Counted from the first letter of the stretch, positions 1 through 6,294 are shown. The stretch is DNA of 10,578 nucleotides from an uncultured Oscillibacter sp. (GCA_937884915.1 CALAAN010000417.1:1-10578), one strand, 5' to 3'. Program-made: numbers and translations. The notes: generated by a model not told the origin, from the letters alone.

Positions 1-2175
1 GTCGAAACGATCCACCAGTACAACCCCAGCGCGGACTTTGCCCAGATCGACAAGGCTTTCCGCTACGCCGACACGCACCACAACGGCCAGCTGAGAAAAG
101 ACGGCTCGCCGTTCATCACGCACCCCCTCGCGGTCGCGCAGATCATCGCCGAGGAATTGAAGCTCGACTCAGAGTCCATCGAGGCCGCCCTCATGCACGA
201 CTGCATTGAGGATACCTCCGCCACGTATGCCGAGATCGCCAAGGAGTTCTCCCCCGCGGTCGCGGACCTGGTCGAAGGCGTCTCCAAGCTGACGCGCGTG
301 CAGTACGCCAGCAAGGAAGAAGAGCAGATGGAGAACCTGCGCAAGATGCTCATGGCCATGGCCAAGGACATCCGCGTCATTCTCATCAAGCTGGCCGACC
401 GCACGCACAACATGCGCACCATGGAGTACCAGACGGCGGAAAAGCAGCGGCAGAAGTCGCTCGAAACGATGGAAATTTACGCGCCCATCGCCCACCGCCT
501 CGGTATGCAGCGCATCAAGTGGGAGCTTGAGGACCTGTCGCTCAAATACCTCGACCCCGTCGGCTATGAAGAGATCACCCGCTCGCTCGAAGCCAAGCAG
601 TCCGAGCACGAGGCCTTTATGGAGCGCGTGCAGGCGCAGATCGAAGCAAGATTAAAGGAACAGCACGTCCCGTATCTCAAGGTCTACGGCCGTATGAAGC
701 ACCCCTACAGCATCTACCGCAAGATGTACGCGCAGAACAAGACGATGGACGAGGTGCTCGACCTGTTCGCGTTCCGCGTCATCGTCGACACCGTGGCCGA
801 CTGCTACAACGTGCTCGGCATCATCCACGATCTGTACCGGCCGATCTTAGGCCGTTTCAAGGACTATATCGGCACGCCCAAGCCGAACATGTACCAGTCG
901 CTCCACACCACCGTCATCGGCGCGGACGGCATTCCGTTCGAGGTGCAGATCCGCACCGAAGAGATGCACGAGATCGCCGAATACGGCGTGGCCGCGCACT
1001 GGAAGTACAAGCAGGGCATCTCCGGCAACGCCAACGAGCACAACTACGAATGGGTGCGCCGCTTACTTGAAAATCAGGAGAACACCGACGCCGAAGAGTT
1101 CGTCCACACGCTCAAGGTCGACATGTTCGCCGACGAGGTCTTCGTCTTCTCCCCGCGCGGCGACGTGACGAACCTCCCCGCCGGCGCGACGCCCATCGAC
1201 TTTGCCTACTCTATCCACTCGGCTATCGGCAACCGCATGACGGGCGCGAAGGTCAACGGGCGCATCGCCCCGCTCGACTATCAGCTCAAAAACGGCGATA
1301 TCGTCGAAATTCTGACTTCGAAGAGCGCGCACGGCCCCAGCCGCGACTGGCTCAAGATCGCCAAATCGAGCGAAGCGCGCAGCAAGATCCGCCAGTGGTT
1401 CAAAAAGGAGCGCCGCGAGGAAAATATCATCAACGGCCGCATCTCGTTTGAAGCCGAGCTCAAGCACCTCGGCATTCCGATGAGCGAGGTGCTCGGCACC
1501 GACATTGAGGCGGCGCTTCTCAAGAAGACATCGTTCGGCTCGATGGACGAGATGTACGCCGCCATCGGCTACGGCGGATTTTCCGCGCAGAAGGCCGTTA
1601 ACCGCATCCACGACGAGATCGTCAAGCTCGAAAAGCAGCGCAAGGAAGAGCGCGCAGCCACCGTGCCGGTGGACAACTCCGGCGCGACGCGCCCTGCCAT
1701 CCCCAAGCGCACGAAGAGCGAGCAGGGCATCATCGTCGAAGGGCTTTCGAACTGCCTCGTCAAATTTTCCAAGTGCTGCACGCCCGTTCCCGGCGACGAG
1801 ATCGTCGGCTTCATCACGCGCGGCTTCGGCGTGTCCGTCCACCGCTGCGACTGCCCCAACGCCGCCCCCGAGCGCAGGAAGCCCGAGGAGCGCGGCCGCT
1901 GGATCAAAGTGAGCTGGGGCACGGACGTCAAGGAATCGTACCAGACCGCACTCGATATTTACGCAAAAGACCGCCTGAACCTCGTGCTCGACGTCTCCGC
2001 CGCGCTCTCGTCCTCGCAGACGCGCGTGGCGTCGCTCAACGCGACAACGACCGCCGACGGCTTTGCGGTCATCCACCTCAACATCTTCATTTCCGACGCG
2101 CAGCACCTCGCAGCAGTCATGCGCAGGCTGCACCAGATCAGCGGAGTGATGAAGGTGGATCGCCCAGCGGGCTAA
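1..2175 (+). CDS. rel: Bifunctional (p)ppGpp synthetase/hydrolase (RelA/SpoT family), 5' partial
   Basis: Makes and degrades the alarmone (p)ppGpp in the cytoplasm, the core enzyme of the stringent response. The frame is open from base 1, so the start lies outside the window; 724 codons are visible and the family is usually about 720-750 residues, so only a short N-terminal piece should be missing. Numbering from the first visible codon: the hydrolase HD domain carries the HDxxEDT motif at 66-72; the synthetase domain has YSIYRKM at 236-242, RFKD at 285-288 and EVQIRT at 314-319; the TGS domain covers about 374-435; the zinc-finger-like domain has the Cys pair 592-593 and HRCDC at 614-618; an ACT domain runs from about 648 to the end. 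RFKD fits the RxKD signature of bifunctional Rel/SpoT rather than the ExDD of synthetase-only RelA, and the HD motif is intact, so both activities are expected. The methionine at 157 lies inside the HD domain and is not the start. No dtd or MBL-hydrolase gene follows; the next stretch is non-coding. Confidence 0.96.
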   Translation, partial: VETIHQYNPSADFAQIDKAFRYADTHHNGQLRKDGSPFITHPLAVAQIIAEELKLDSESIEAALMHDCIEDTSATYAEIAKEFSPAVADLVEGVSKLTRVQYASKEEEQMENLRKMLMAMAKDIRVILIKLADRTHNMRTMEYQTAEKQRQKSLETMEIYAPIAHRLGMQRIKWELEDLSLKYLDPVGYEEITRSLEAKQSEHEAFMERVQAQIEARLKEQHVPYLKVYGRMKHPYSIYRKMYAQNKTMDEVLDLFAFRVIVDTVADCYNVLGIIHDLYRPILGRFKDYIGTPKPNMYQSLHTTVIGADGIPFEVQIRTEEMHEIAEYGVAAHWKYKQGISGNANEHNYEWVRRLLENQENTDAEEFVHTLKVDMFADEVFVFSPRGDVTNLPAGATPIDFAYSIHSAIGNRMTGAKVNGRIAPLDYQLKNGDIVEILTSKSAHGPSRDWLKIAKSSEARSKIRQWFKKERREENIINGRISFEAELKHLGIPMSEVLGTDIEAALLKKTSFGSMDEMYAAIGYGGFSAQKAVNRIHDEIVKLEKQRKEERAATVPVDNSGATRPAIPKRTKSEQGIIVEGLSNCLVKFSKCCTPVPGDEIVGFITRGFGVSVHRCDCPNAAPERRKPEERGRWIKVSWGTDVKESYQTALDIYAKDRLNLVLDVSAALSSSQTRVASLNATTTADGFAVIHLNIFISDAQHLAAVMRRLHQISGVMKVDRPAG

Positions 2176-2182
2176 AATTTTT

Positions 2183-2201
2183 CGTGCCCCGCAGGGGCAC
2201 G
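2183..2201. other. Short GC hairpin just after rel
   Basis: CGTGCCCC (2183-2190) pairs perfectly with GGGGCACG (2194-2201) around a 3-base loop, eight bases after the rel stop codon. It is not followed by a T-run, so alone it is not a classical terminator. It may stabilise the 3' end of the rel mRNA or belong to the repeat-rich region that follows. Confidence 0.5.
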
Positions 2202-2209
2202 GGGGATTT

Positions 2210-2235
2210 GCAGCGCGGTAGCGCTGCTCCTTTTT
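2210..2235 (+). terminator. Probable intrinsic terminator of rel
   Basis: GCAGCGC (2210-2216) pairs with GCGCTGC (2221-2227) around a GGTA loop, followed by TCC and five T. This is the best terminator-like structure downstream of rel, though the T-run is short and offset by three bases. A second hairpin, CCCACA/TGTGGG, begins directly after the T-run. Confidence 0.5.
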
Positions 2236-2259
2236 CCCACACCGTGTGGGGACGCGGGA

Positions 2260-2299
2260 AAGGGGGATATTCTCTTTCTCGAAAGAGAATATCCCCCTT
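2260..2299. repeat. Left terminal palindrome (18-bp perfect stem)
   Basis: Bases 2260-2277 pair without mismatch with 2282-2299 around a CTCG loop; the core arm is GGGGGATATTCTCTTT. The same hairpin recurs at 2736-2777. It is followed by TTAC rather than a T-run, so it is a poor intrinsic terminator despite its length. Confidence 0.85.
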
Positions 2300-2318
2300 A
2301 CACCCCCAAGAGAAAGGA

Positions 2319-2337
2319 CGAGGGGCCTTCCCCCTCG
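2319..2337. repeat. Left-arm-only GC hairpin
   Basis: CGAGGGG (2319-2325) pairs with CCCCTCG (2331-2337). It lies between the two matched inverted blocks of the left arm and has no counterpart in the right arm, where the blocks are only 5 bases apart instead of 29. It is therefore either an insertion in the left arm or a deletion in the right. Confidence 0.5.
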
Positions 2338-2340
2338 ACC

Positions 2341-2700
2341 CCGCACATTGGCAGTTTGCAGCTTGAAGAGCTGCGCAGCCTGCGGAATCGGGTGCGGTGT
2401 ACATGGCTTCGCCATGAATCCCTGCGAGTCGTCACCGTTTTCAACCGCGCCTTACTATCGTGAGGCGCGAGTGACGTTTGCTCGGCGGCAGACTGCGTGC
2501 CGAATGCGGCATTGCTGACGCTCGCCGCATTGAGCAGTGCTCCGGTAGACGGGAATTAGACTGCACTGCTACAAGACCGGCAGAGCGGCAGCGGATAATA
2601 GAAGCAGAGGCAAGTCGTATAGCAGAACCAATGGCAGCGAGCGAAGCAATGCTGCCACGCAGGTATTCCCATTCCGGAGGCACAAAGGTCACTCGAGATT
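2341..2700. other. Hairpin-rich interior of the repeat element, no gene seen
   Basis: No protein family is recognisable here in any frame. Successive inverted repeats are visible: CATGGC/GCCATG around TTC at 2402-2416; CGCGCCTTA (2446-2454) with TGAGGCGCG (2461-2469), one G-T pair; AATGCGGC (2503-2510) with GCCGCATT (2524-2531); AGCAGTGC (2533-2540) with GCACTGCT (2563-2570); GGCAGC (2633-2638) with GCTGCC (2651-2656). This density of neighbouring stems suggests folding as RNA or single-stranded DNA. It could be a non-coding RNA, or the body of a mobile element that relies on folded DNA. It matches no RNA family I know. Confidence 0.35.
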
Positions 2701-2735
2701 GAGACTGCCAATCTAAGCCTTTCTCTTGGGGGTCA

Positions 2736-2777
2736 AAGGGGGATATTCTCTTTCCTCGGAAAGAGAATATCCCCCTT
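2736..2777. repeat. Right terminal palindrome (19-bp perfect stem)
   Basis: Bases 2736-2754 pair with 2759-2777 around a CTCG loop. The arm equals that of the left palindrome with one extra C-G pair next to the loop. Sequence outside the two palindromes no longer matches, which marks the element's borders. Confidence 0.85.
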
Positions 2778-2785
2778 AACCGCTC

Positions 2786-2826
2786 TCCCTGCTGGAGGCA
2801 GGGAATTGATAAAGGCTTGAGCCTTT
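2786..2826. other. Two small hairpins at the 3' end of the phosphoesterase gene
   Basis: TCCCTGC (2786-2792) pairs with GCAGGGA (2798-2804), and AAAGGC (2811-2816) pairs with GCCTTT (2821-2826), the latter overlapping the minus-strand stop codon. Neither is followed by a T-run on the minus strand. They could act as weak terminators or as 3' stabilisers of the phosphoesterase mRNA. Confidence 0.4.
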
Positions 2827-4018
2827 AATTCTTTGCAAAATGAACGGTAATGGGACAGATCTCCGCCTTCGTTCCCACACGCATATTGGGCCCGAATACC
2901 CCGACGCCGGAGGTGACGATGTTATGCATTTGCCCCTTTTGGAGATACCCGCAGGCGTTTTCCCACATCAGCTTGATGGTGAGATTGCCCGGGAACATCT
3001 GGCCGTCGTGCGTGTGGCCACAGAGGTCCACGTCGACGCCCGCATCCGCGAGCTCCTGCAATTCTTTGGGCTGGTGGTCGAGGACGATGATGGGCTTATC
3101 CTTGTCCAGACCTGCTGTGATCTCGTCGGGCGTTTTTCGCATTTCGATGCCGCGGCCTGGGCGGTGCGCGTCAGCGCGGCCGTAGAGGTAGAATTTTCCG
3201 TCAATGAGCTCACCCTCGTCGCGCAGGAGCGTGATGTTCGCGTCCTTCAAAAATTCGTCCATGCGCGGGTCGCTCTCCTTCTTCTCGCTCTGGCGGAAGG
3301 TGAAGCCCGCGAGCACCGGCTCTTCGATGTCGTGGTTGCCGTAGCAGGCGTAGACGCCGTATTTTGATTGGATGCTGCGCAGCGTGGCGGCGATGGTCTC
3401 GGGGTCCTCCACCGCTTCCCACTCGTTGTCGAAGATGTCGCCCGCGATGACGACGAGGTCGGCGTCCTGCTCGTTGATTTTCTCCACCATCTGCTGCATC
3501 TGCTTTTCGCCGATGTTGTAGCCGAGGTGCAGGTCAGCCACGAGCACGACCTTCATCTCGTCCATGCCCTCGACGGTCTTGTCGACCGTCACGTCATACG
3601 GCGTCACATGGATGATGCGCGCGTTGATGACGCCCCAGACGGACGTGGCCAGAATGACGAGCGCGCACGCGCAGCCTGCAATGCGGTGCATCTTCGTTGT
3701 GACGAAAATGTGCTTGAACGGCAGCACATGACCGAGCAGCAGCCGCAAAAGATCCGCTGCAATGACTGCCAACAGCACGTACAGCAGCACACCGAGCCAG
3801 TAGTTGCCGATGAGCTTCATCACACGCCGTGCCCGCCCCTCCGGCAGGAAAAACGCGATGACAACGGAGCAGGTCAGAAACGCCTGCACGGCCACGGGCA
3901 GCGCCCAGTGGCGCACCGTGCGGAAAAACGGGAACCAGGCCTTCACCCAGCCCATCACGCGGCGCAGCAAATAATAATTCGCCAGCAGATACACCGGCGC
4001 AAGCAGAATTGCGATCAT
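2825..4018 (-). CDS. Membrane-anchored metallophosphoesterase (calcineurin-like, YkuE/YaeI type)
   Basis: A 397-residue protein. The first 135 residues hold about four hydrophobic helices (roughly 1-20, 38-58, 72-95, 112-135). The rest is a calcineurin-like phosphoesterase domain with the full metal-site motif set: DLH at 162-164, GDxxD at 193-197, GNHD at 227-230, DHQP at 314-317 and GHTHDGQ at 334-340. It should bind two metal ions and hydrolyse a phosphoester at the membrane surface. Related YkuE/YaeI-type enzymes act on lipid-linked phosphates such as UDP-diacylglucosamine, but the substrate here cannot be read from the sequence. The ATG at 4018 fits the typical hydrophobic N-terminus of the family, and no upstream in-frame start is visible. 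Its ribosome site is poor: the nearest purine-rich GGGGAG is about 20 bases upstream, next to a GGGAGC/GCTCCC hairpin (4027-4041), so translation may be weak or controlled. It is divergent from the 4184 gene and convergent with rel. Confidence 0.9.
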   Translation of the reverse strand: MIAILLAPVYLLANYYLLRRVMGWVKAWFPFFRTVRHWALPVAVQAFLTCSVVIAFFLPEGRARRVMKLIGNYWLGVLLYVLLAVIAADLLRLLLGHVLPFKHIFVTTKMHRIAGCACALVILATSVWGVINARIIHVTPYDVTVDKTVEGMDEMKVVLVADLHLGYNIGEKQMQQMVEKINEQDADLVVIAGDIFDNEWEAVEDPETIAATLRSIQSKYGVYACYGNHDIEEPVLAGFTFRQSEKKESDPRMDEFLKDANITLLRDEGELIDGKFYLYGRADAHRPGRGIEMRKTPDEITAGLDKDKPIIVLDHQPKELQELADAGVDVDLCGHTHDGQMFPGNLTIKLMWENACGYLQKGQMHNIVTSGVGVFGPNMRVGTKAEICPITVHFAKN

Positions 4019-4073
4019 GTCATAGCGGGAGCAGCGCTCCCCTCGCTTCCTTTCGAATCAAAAATCTTTGGTC

Positions 4074-4102
4074 ATCATAGCACGTTTTTCTGTTCATTGC
4101 AA
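4074..4102 (-). promoter_or_regulatory. Predicted SigA promoter for the phosphoesterase
   Basis: On the minus strand, TTGCAA (4097-4102) and TATGAT (4074-4079) are 17 bases apart, with a TG one base before the -10 box (extended -10). Transcription would begin near 4067 and leave a leader of about 50 bases. Confidence 0.6.
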
Positions 4103-4115
4103 CGCACCGCCGCGG

Positions 4116-4144
4116 TTGACATTCCCCGTTCGACATGGTACCTT
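4116..4144 (+). promoter_or_regulatory. Predicted SigA promoter for the 111-residue protein
   Basis: A perfect -35 box TTGACA (4116-4121) is followed after 17 bases by TACCTT (4139-4144), a weak -10. The start site would be near 4151, about 33 bases before the gene. Its -35 lies about 15 bp from that of the divergent phosphoesterase promoter, so the two could interfere or share a regulator. Confidence 0.5.
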
Positions 4145-4183
4145 TAGAGTCGAAAAATACCATGGATCAAGGAGGACGATCCG

Positions 4184-4519
4184 ATGAAAATGCTCGAAAC
4201 CATCCACATTCTCCCCGTGCGCGCGGAGAGCGAAGCGGTCGCGCCGCTGCGCGGCAAAAAACTCGACCGGCGCGCCGTGCTGCAAGTCGTCCGCAGGGTC
4301 GACTGGAAAAAGGCCGGTCTCATCGCCGGCGGCGCAACTGTCGTGTGCGCCGCGGCCGGCACGGCGAGCCGGTACAAGTTCTATCAGGGCATCGTCGCGC
4401 GCGAGCTCAAAAAGCAGCTCGCTCCGCTGAATGACAAGCTCGACGCCCTGCAAGCCGAAAACCGCATGCTGCGCGCGGAGCTCGAAAAGAAGAACGCCCC
4501 CACCGAGGAGCAGAATTAA
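4184..4519 (+). CDS. Small single-pass membrane protein with C-terminal coiled coil, function unknown
   Basis: I do not recognise the family. The 111-residue product has a basic N-terminal part (Arg/Lys-rich, about 23-43), one hydrophobic helix at about 44-61 rich in Ala/Gly, and a charged C-terminal helix (about 71-103) with regularly spaced Leu and many Glu/Lys, likely a short coiled coil. The basic flank before the helix suggests the N-terminus is inside and the coiled coil outside, but this is inference. An AAGGAGG site at 4169-4175 lies 8 bases before the ATG, which fixes the start. The gene has its own promoter and ends 4 bases before a perfect hairpin, so it is a one-gene unit. The layout recalls small divisome or scaffold proteins with one helix plus a coiled coil, but nothing in the sequence assigns a role. 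Confidence 0.8.
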   Translation: MKMLETIHILPVRAESEAVAPLRGKKLDRRAVLQVVRRVDWKKAGLIAGGATVVCAAAGTASRYKFYQGIVARELKKQLAPLNDKLDALQAENRMLRAELEKKNAPTEEQN

Positions 4520-4523
4520 GATG

Positions 4524-4557
4524 AAATCGCCCGAACAAGCTCTTGTTCGGGCGATTT
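4524..4557 (+). terminator. Intrinsic terminator after the 111-residue protein gene
   Basis: AAATCGCCCGAACAAG (4524-4539) is perfectly complementary to 4542-4557, giving about 15 pairs around a GCTC loop. The T tract is short (TTT followed by CCC), but the A/T ends make it usable in both directions. Confidence 0.75.
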
Positions 4558-4601
4558 CCCTCTCTCCGCTGGCGCTTTCCCCCTCTGCATGGTAAAATGG
4601 G

Positions 4602-4621
4602 GGAAAACAGGACTGTTTTCC
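4602..4621. repeat. Perfect 9-bp inverted repeat upstream of the XRE gene
   Basis: GGAAAACAG (4602-4610) pairs with CTGTTTTCC (4613-4621), separated by GA. It lies about 100 bases before the XRE start and could be an operator or an mRNA hairpin. No T-run follows directly. Confidence 0.4.
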
Positions 4622-4648
4622 GCAAAAAGTCTTCATTGCTACCCACGG

Positions 4649-4690
4649 TTGCGCAATTGCCTACCGAAATACATGGCGTTTTGCGCGCAA
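4649..4690. promoter_or_regulatory. Paired TTGCGC palindromes, possible operator of the XRE regulator
   Basis: TTGCGCAA (4649-4656) and TTGCGCGCAA (4681-4690) are both palindromes, with starts 32 bp apart (about three helical turns), directly before the XRE gene. XRE dimers commonly bind such sites and many regulate their own operon. I found no convincing -35/-10 pair, so the promoter is not assigned. Confidence 0.3.
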
Positions 4691-4709
4691 TAACGCTATG
4701 CTTTTTGCG

Positions 4710-4717
4710 AAAGGAGG
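4710..4717 (+). promoter_or_regulatory. Ribosome binding site that sets the XRE start
   Basis: AAAGGAGG lies 4 bases before the ATG at 4722. It falls inside the reading frame that would start at 4698, which argues against that upstream start. Confidence 0.75.
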
Positions 4718-4721
4718 AACC

Positions 4722-5171
4722 ATGGCACTACCTGAAAAACTCTATGCGCTGCGCAAAAAGAGCGGCCTTTCGCAGGAGCAGCTTGCGGAGGCACTGAACG
4801 TCTCGCGTCAGGCCATCTCCAAATGGGAGGGCGGCAGCGCGACACCCGAGAGCGATAAGCTCCTCGCGCTGAGCAATTACTTTGGCGTCTCGCTCGACTA
4901 TCTTTTGAAAGACGGCGCGCCGGACCCCGCTCCCGCCGAGGCGCAGGAGGATCACCGGACGATGCGGCTTTTGAGCCTCATTCTCTGTCTTAGCGGCGCG
5001 GCCGCGCTGATCGTCTGGGGCGTTTTGTCGATCCTCGCCCCGTCCGTTCCCGCGCAGATCAGTGGATCGTCGATGATCCGCATCGACGGCAGCGGCATCT
5101 TTCTTCTGCTCTGCGTCGCGGCTATCGCCGCAGGCGCGGCGCTGCTGCTCAAAAGTACGAAACACAAATAG
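4722..5171 (+). CDS. XRE-family helix-turn-helix regulator with two membrane helices
   Basis: The 149-residue product begins with a Cro/C1-type DNA-binding domain (about 6-62) with typical features: LRKKSGLSQEQLAEAL, then SRQAISKWEGG as the recognition helix region, then a PESDKLLALSNYF helix. After an acidic Pro/Ala linker (65-79) come two hydrophobic helices (about 82-106 and 124-143) joined by a short polar loop. This makes it a membrane-tethered transcription factor that could respond to an envelope signal. The start at 4722 is preferred over the in-frame ATG at 4698 because AAAGGAGG (4710-4717) lies just before it and the XRE domain begins here. It is followed 12 bases later by a small membrane protein gene, so the two form an operon and may act together. 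The signal and targets are unknown. Confidence 0.88.
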   Translation: MALPEKLYALRKKSGLSQEQLAEALNVSRQAISKWEGGSATPESDKLLALSNYFGVSLDYLLKDGAPDPAPAEAQEDHRTMRLLSLILCLSGAAALIVWGVLSILAPSVPAQISGSSMIRIDGSGIFLLLCVAAIAAGAALLLKSTKHK

Positions 5172-5183
5172 GGAGGTTACTCC

Positions 5184-5408
5184 ATGAAAGCTCTGTCCTG
5201 TACCTTCGCCGCGCTGGCGATCCTGCTCTCCGATGTGATGTGCGCCGCCGTCGCGTTCAACTACTGCGACATGCTCTGGGGCATCCGCTACGCTTCTTAC
5301 AGCGCGCCGGCGAGCACCGCGTTTCTGCTCATCATCCCCTACGCCGCCGCCATCGCGGTCTGCGCCGCACTGGCAGTCATCTTTTGGCGAAAAAGCGCCA
5401 AATGCTGA
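5184..5408 (+). CDS. Small two-helix membrane protein, function unknown
   Basis: The product is 74 residues with two hydrophobic helices (about 5-26 and 42-68) and a short basic C-terminal tail. GGAGG at 5172-5176, 7 bases before the ATG, supports translation. It starts 12 bases after the XRE stop and ends at a strong terminator, so it is the second gene of that operon. The compact loop between its helices holds Tyr, Trp and Cys residues. I do not recognise a family. By context it may be a partner or sensor for the membrane part of the XRE regulator; this is inference. Confidence 0.75.
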   Translation: MKALSCTFAALAILLSDVMCAAVAFNYCDMLWGIRYASYSAPASTAFLLIIPYAAAIAVCAALAVIFWRKSAKC

Positions 5409-5449
5409 AAAAAGGACCACCGTATGGCAGGCCATACGGTGGTTTTCTT
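5408..5449. terminator. Bidirectional intrinsic terminator
   Basis: ACCACCGTATGGC (5416-5428) pairs perfectly with 5431-5443. On the plus strand it is followed by TTTTCTTCTTT; on the minus strand AAAAAA (5408-5413) gives a six-T tract. It serves both the XRE operon and the convergent degV gene, whose stop codon is at 5452-5454. Confidence 0.9.
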
Positions 5450-5451
5450 CT

Positions 5452-6294
5452 TTACTTTCTCACAAACAGGATACCGAGCGGGTTCGGGCCGCAGTGACAC
5501 GAGACGGTACAGCCCGCCTGCGTCTCTTCGACGGACTCAAACGAGCCATACTGCGCCGCTTCCTCCTTCGCCGCGGCCACGACGTTCGCGTCCGCCGCCG
5601 CTTGGGTGATAAATGCGAACTCCGGCGCGATGTCGTCGCGCCCGTCAAGGCGCTCTTTTACATACTGGCGGATGCACTTTTCGAACGAGCCGCGGTACTT
5701 TTTGCACACGGCCATCTTGCCGTTCCGCACTTCGATGCAGGGCTTTAAGTGCAGAAGGTTCGCGCCCAGCGCGACCACAGCCGAGCAGCGGCCGCCCTTT
5801 CGCATGTAGTCGAGGCGCTCGATCAAGAAGCTCGCCTCCACCTTCGGCGCGAGCGCGCGCACGCGCTCGGCAATCTCCGCGCCGGAAAGGCCCTGCTGCA
5901 CGAGCTTCGCCGCCGCGACGACCAGAAGGCCCTGACCGGTGCTCAAATTCTCCGAATCGACCACGAAGACGTTCGCATACTCCTGCGCCGCGGCGCAGGC
6001 ATTCTGATAGCAGCAGGAGAAATTCGCGCCGATGGTGATCTGCACCACCGCGTCATACTCGTTCGCGTAGCGTGCGAACATCTCGCCGTACTCGTACTGG
6101 CTGACCGCTGACGTGCTGCAAAGGTCTCCGCCGCCGTCCACATGGGCAAAAATGTCGGCGGGCGTGATGTCCACGCCGTCGTGGAAGTCCTTGCCGTCCT
6201 TGATGACGCACAGCGGCGTGACGGCGATGTCATAGCGCTCGAGCAGCGCGGGCGACAGGTCGCACGTGCTGTCGGAAATGATCTTCACTCGCAT
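5452..6294 (-). CDS. DegV family protein (FakB-like fatty-acid binding)
   Basis: The 280-residue product matches the DegV family along its whole length: SDSTCDL at 7-13, a TS pair at 61-62, NFSCCYQ at 91-97 (the LSGTYQ position of the family), DSENLSTGQGLL at 113-124, MRKGGR at 164-169 and HCGPNPLGI near 267-275. In characterised FakB members a Thr, a Ser and a His hold the fatty-acid carboxylate; Thr61, Ser93 and His267 are placed to do so. Such proteins present fatty acids to the kinase FakA for phosphorylation and use in phospholipid synthesis; no fakA is in this window. The start at 6294 gives the usual DegV N-terminus and has GGAAGG upstream; the in-frame start at 6342 would add 16 residues foreign to the family. 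The protein is unusually rich in cysteine, with residues on either side of His267 and a CC pair after Ser93. It is a single-gene unit. Confidence 0.92.
   Translation of the reverse strand: MRVKIISDSTCDLSPALLERYDIAVTPLCVIKDGKDFHDGVDITPADIFAHVDGGGDLCSTSAVSQYEYGEMFARYANEYDAVVQITIGANFSCCYQNACAAAQEYANVFVVDSENLSTGQGLLVVAAAKLVQQGLSGAEIAERVRALAPKVEASFLIERLDYMRKGGRCSAVVALGANLLHLKPCIEVRNGKMAVCKKYRGSFEKCIRQYVKERLDGRDDIAPEFAFITQAAADANVVAAAKEEAAQYGSFESVEETQAGCTVSCHCGPNPLGILFVRK

Larger units (their letters stand above)
2260..2777. mobile_element. MITE-like element bounded by palindromic inverted repeats
   Basis: The two ends of this 518-bp stretch are inverted copies of each other. Each end holds a long hairpin with the arm GGGGGATATTCTCTTT, a CTCG loop and its complement. 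Just inside lies ACCCCCAAGAGAAAGG (2302-2317), matched in reverse complement at 2718-2733, and further in ATTGGCAGT (2347-2355), matched in reverse complement at 2704-2712. Counting the hairpins, the terminal inverted repeats are about 58 bp with only a few differences. No transposase or other recognisable protein is encoded inside, and I see no clear target-site duplication. This suits a non-autonomous inverted-repeat element sitting between the convergent rel and phosphoesterase genes. A paired-terminator or structured-RNA explanation is also possible. The repeats are plain in the sequence; mobility is inference. Confidence 0.5.

Noticed and set aside
2260..2299. Long palindrome read as the rel terminator
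   Set aside because: It lacks a T-run, recurs as an inverted copy about 480 bp away, and a better terminator-like hairpin precedes it at 2210-2235.
1063..2415. 450-residue minus-strand open frame opposite rel
   Set aside because: It overlaps the clear rel gene, has a low-complexity Arg/Asp/Val/Ala make-up typical of an antisense frame in GC-rich coding DNA, and shows no domain.
2478..2702. Open frames within the element after rel (both strands)
   Set aside because: They are short, lack ribosome sites and cross several hairpins; no transposase or other family is visible.
2260..2777. CRISPR array
   Set aside because: There are only two copies of the palindrome, in inverted rather than direct order, with no regular spacers and no cas genes.
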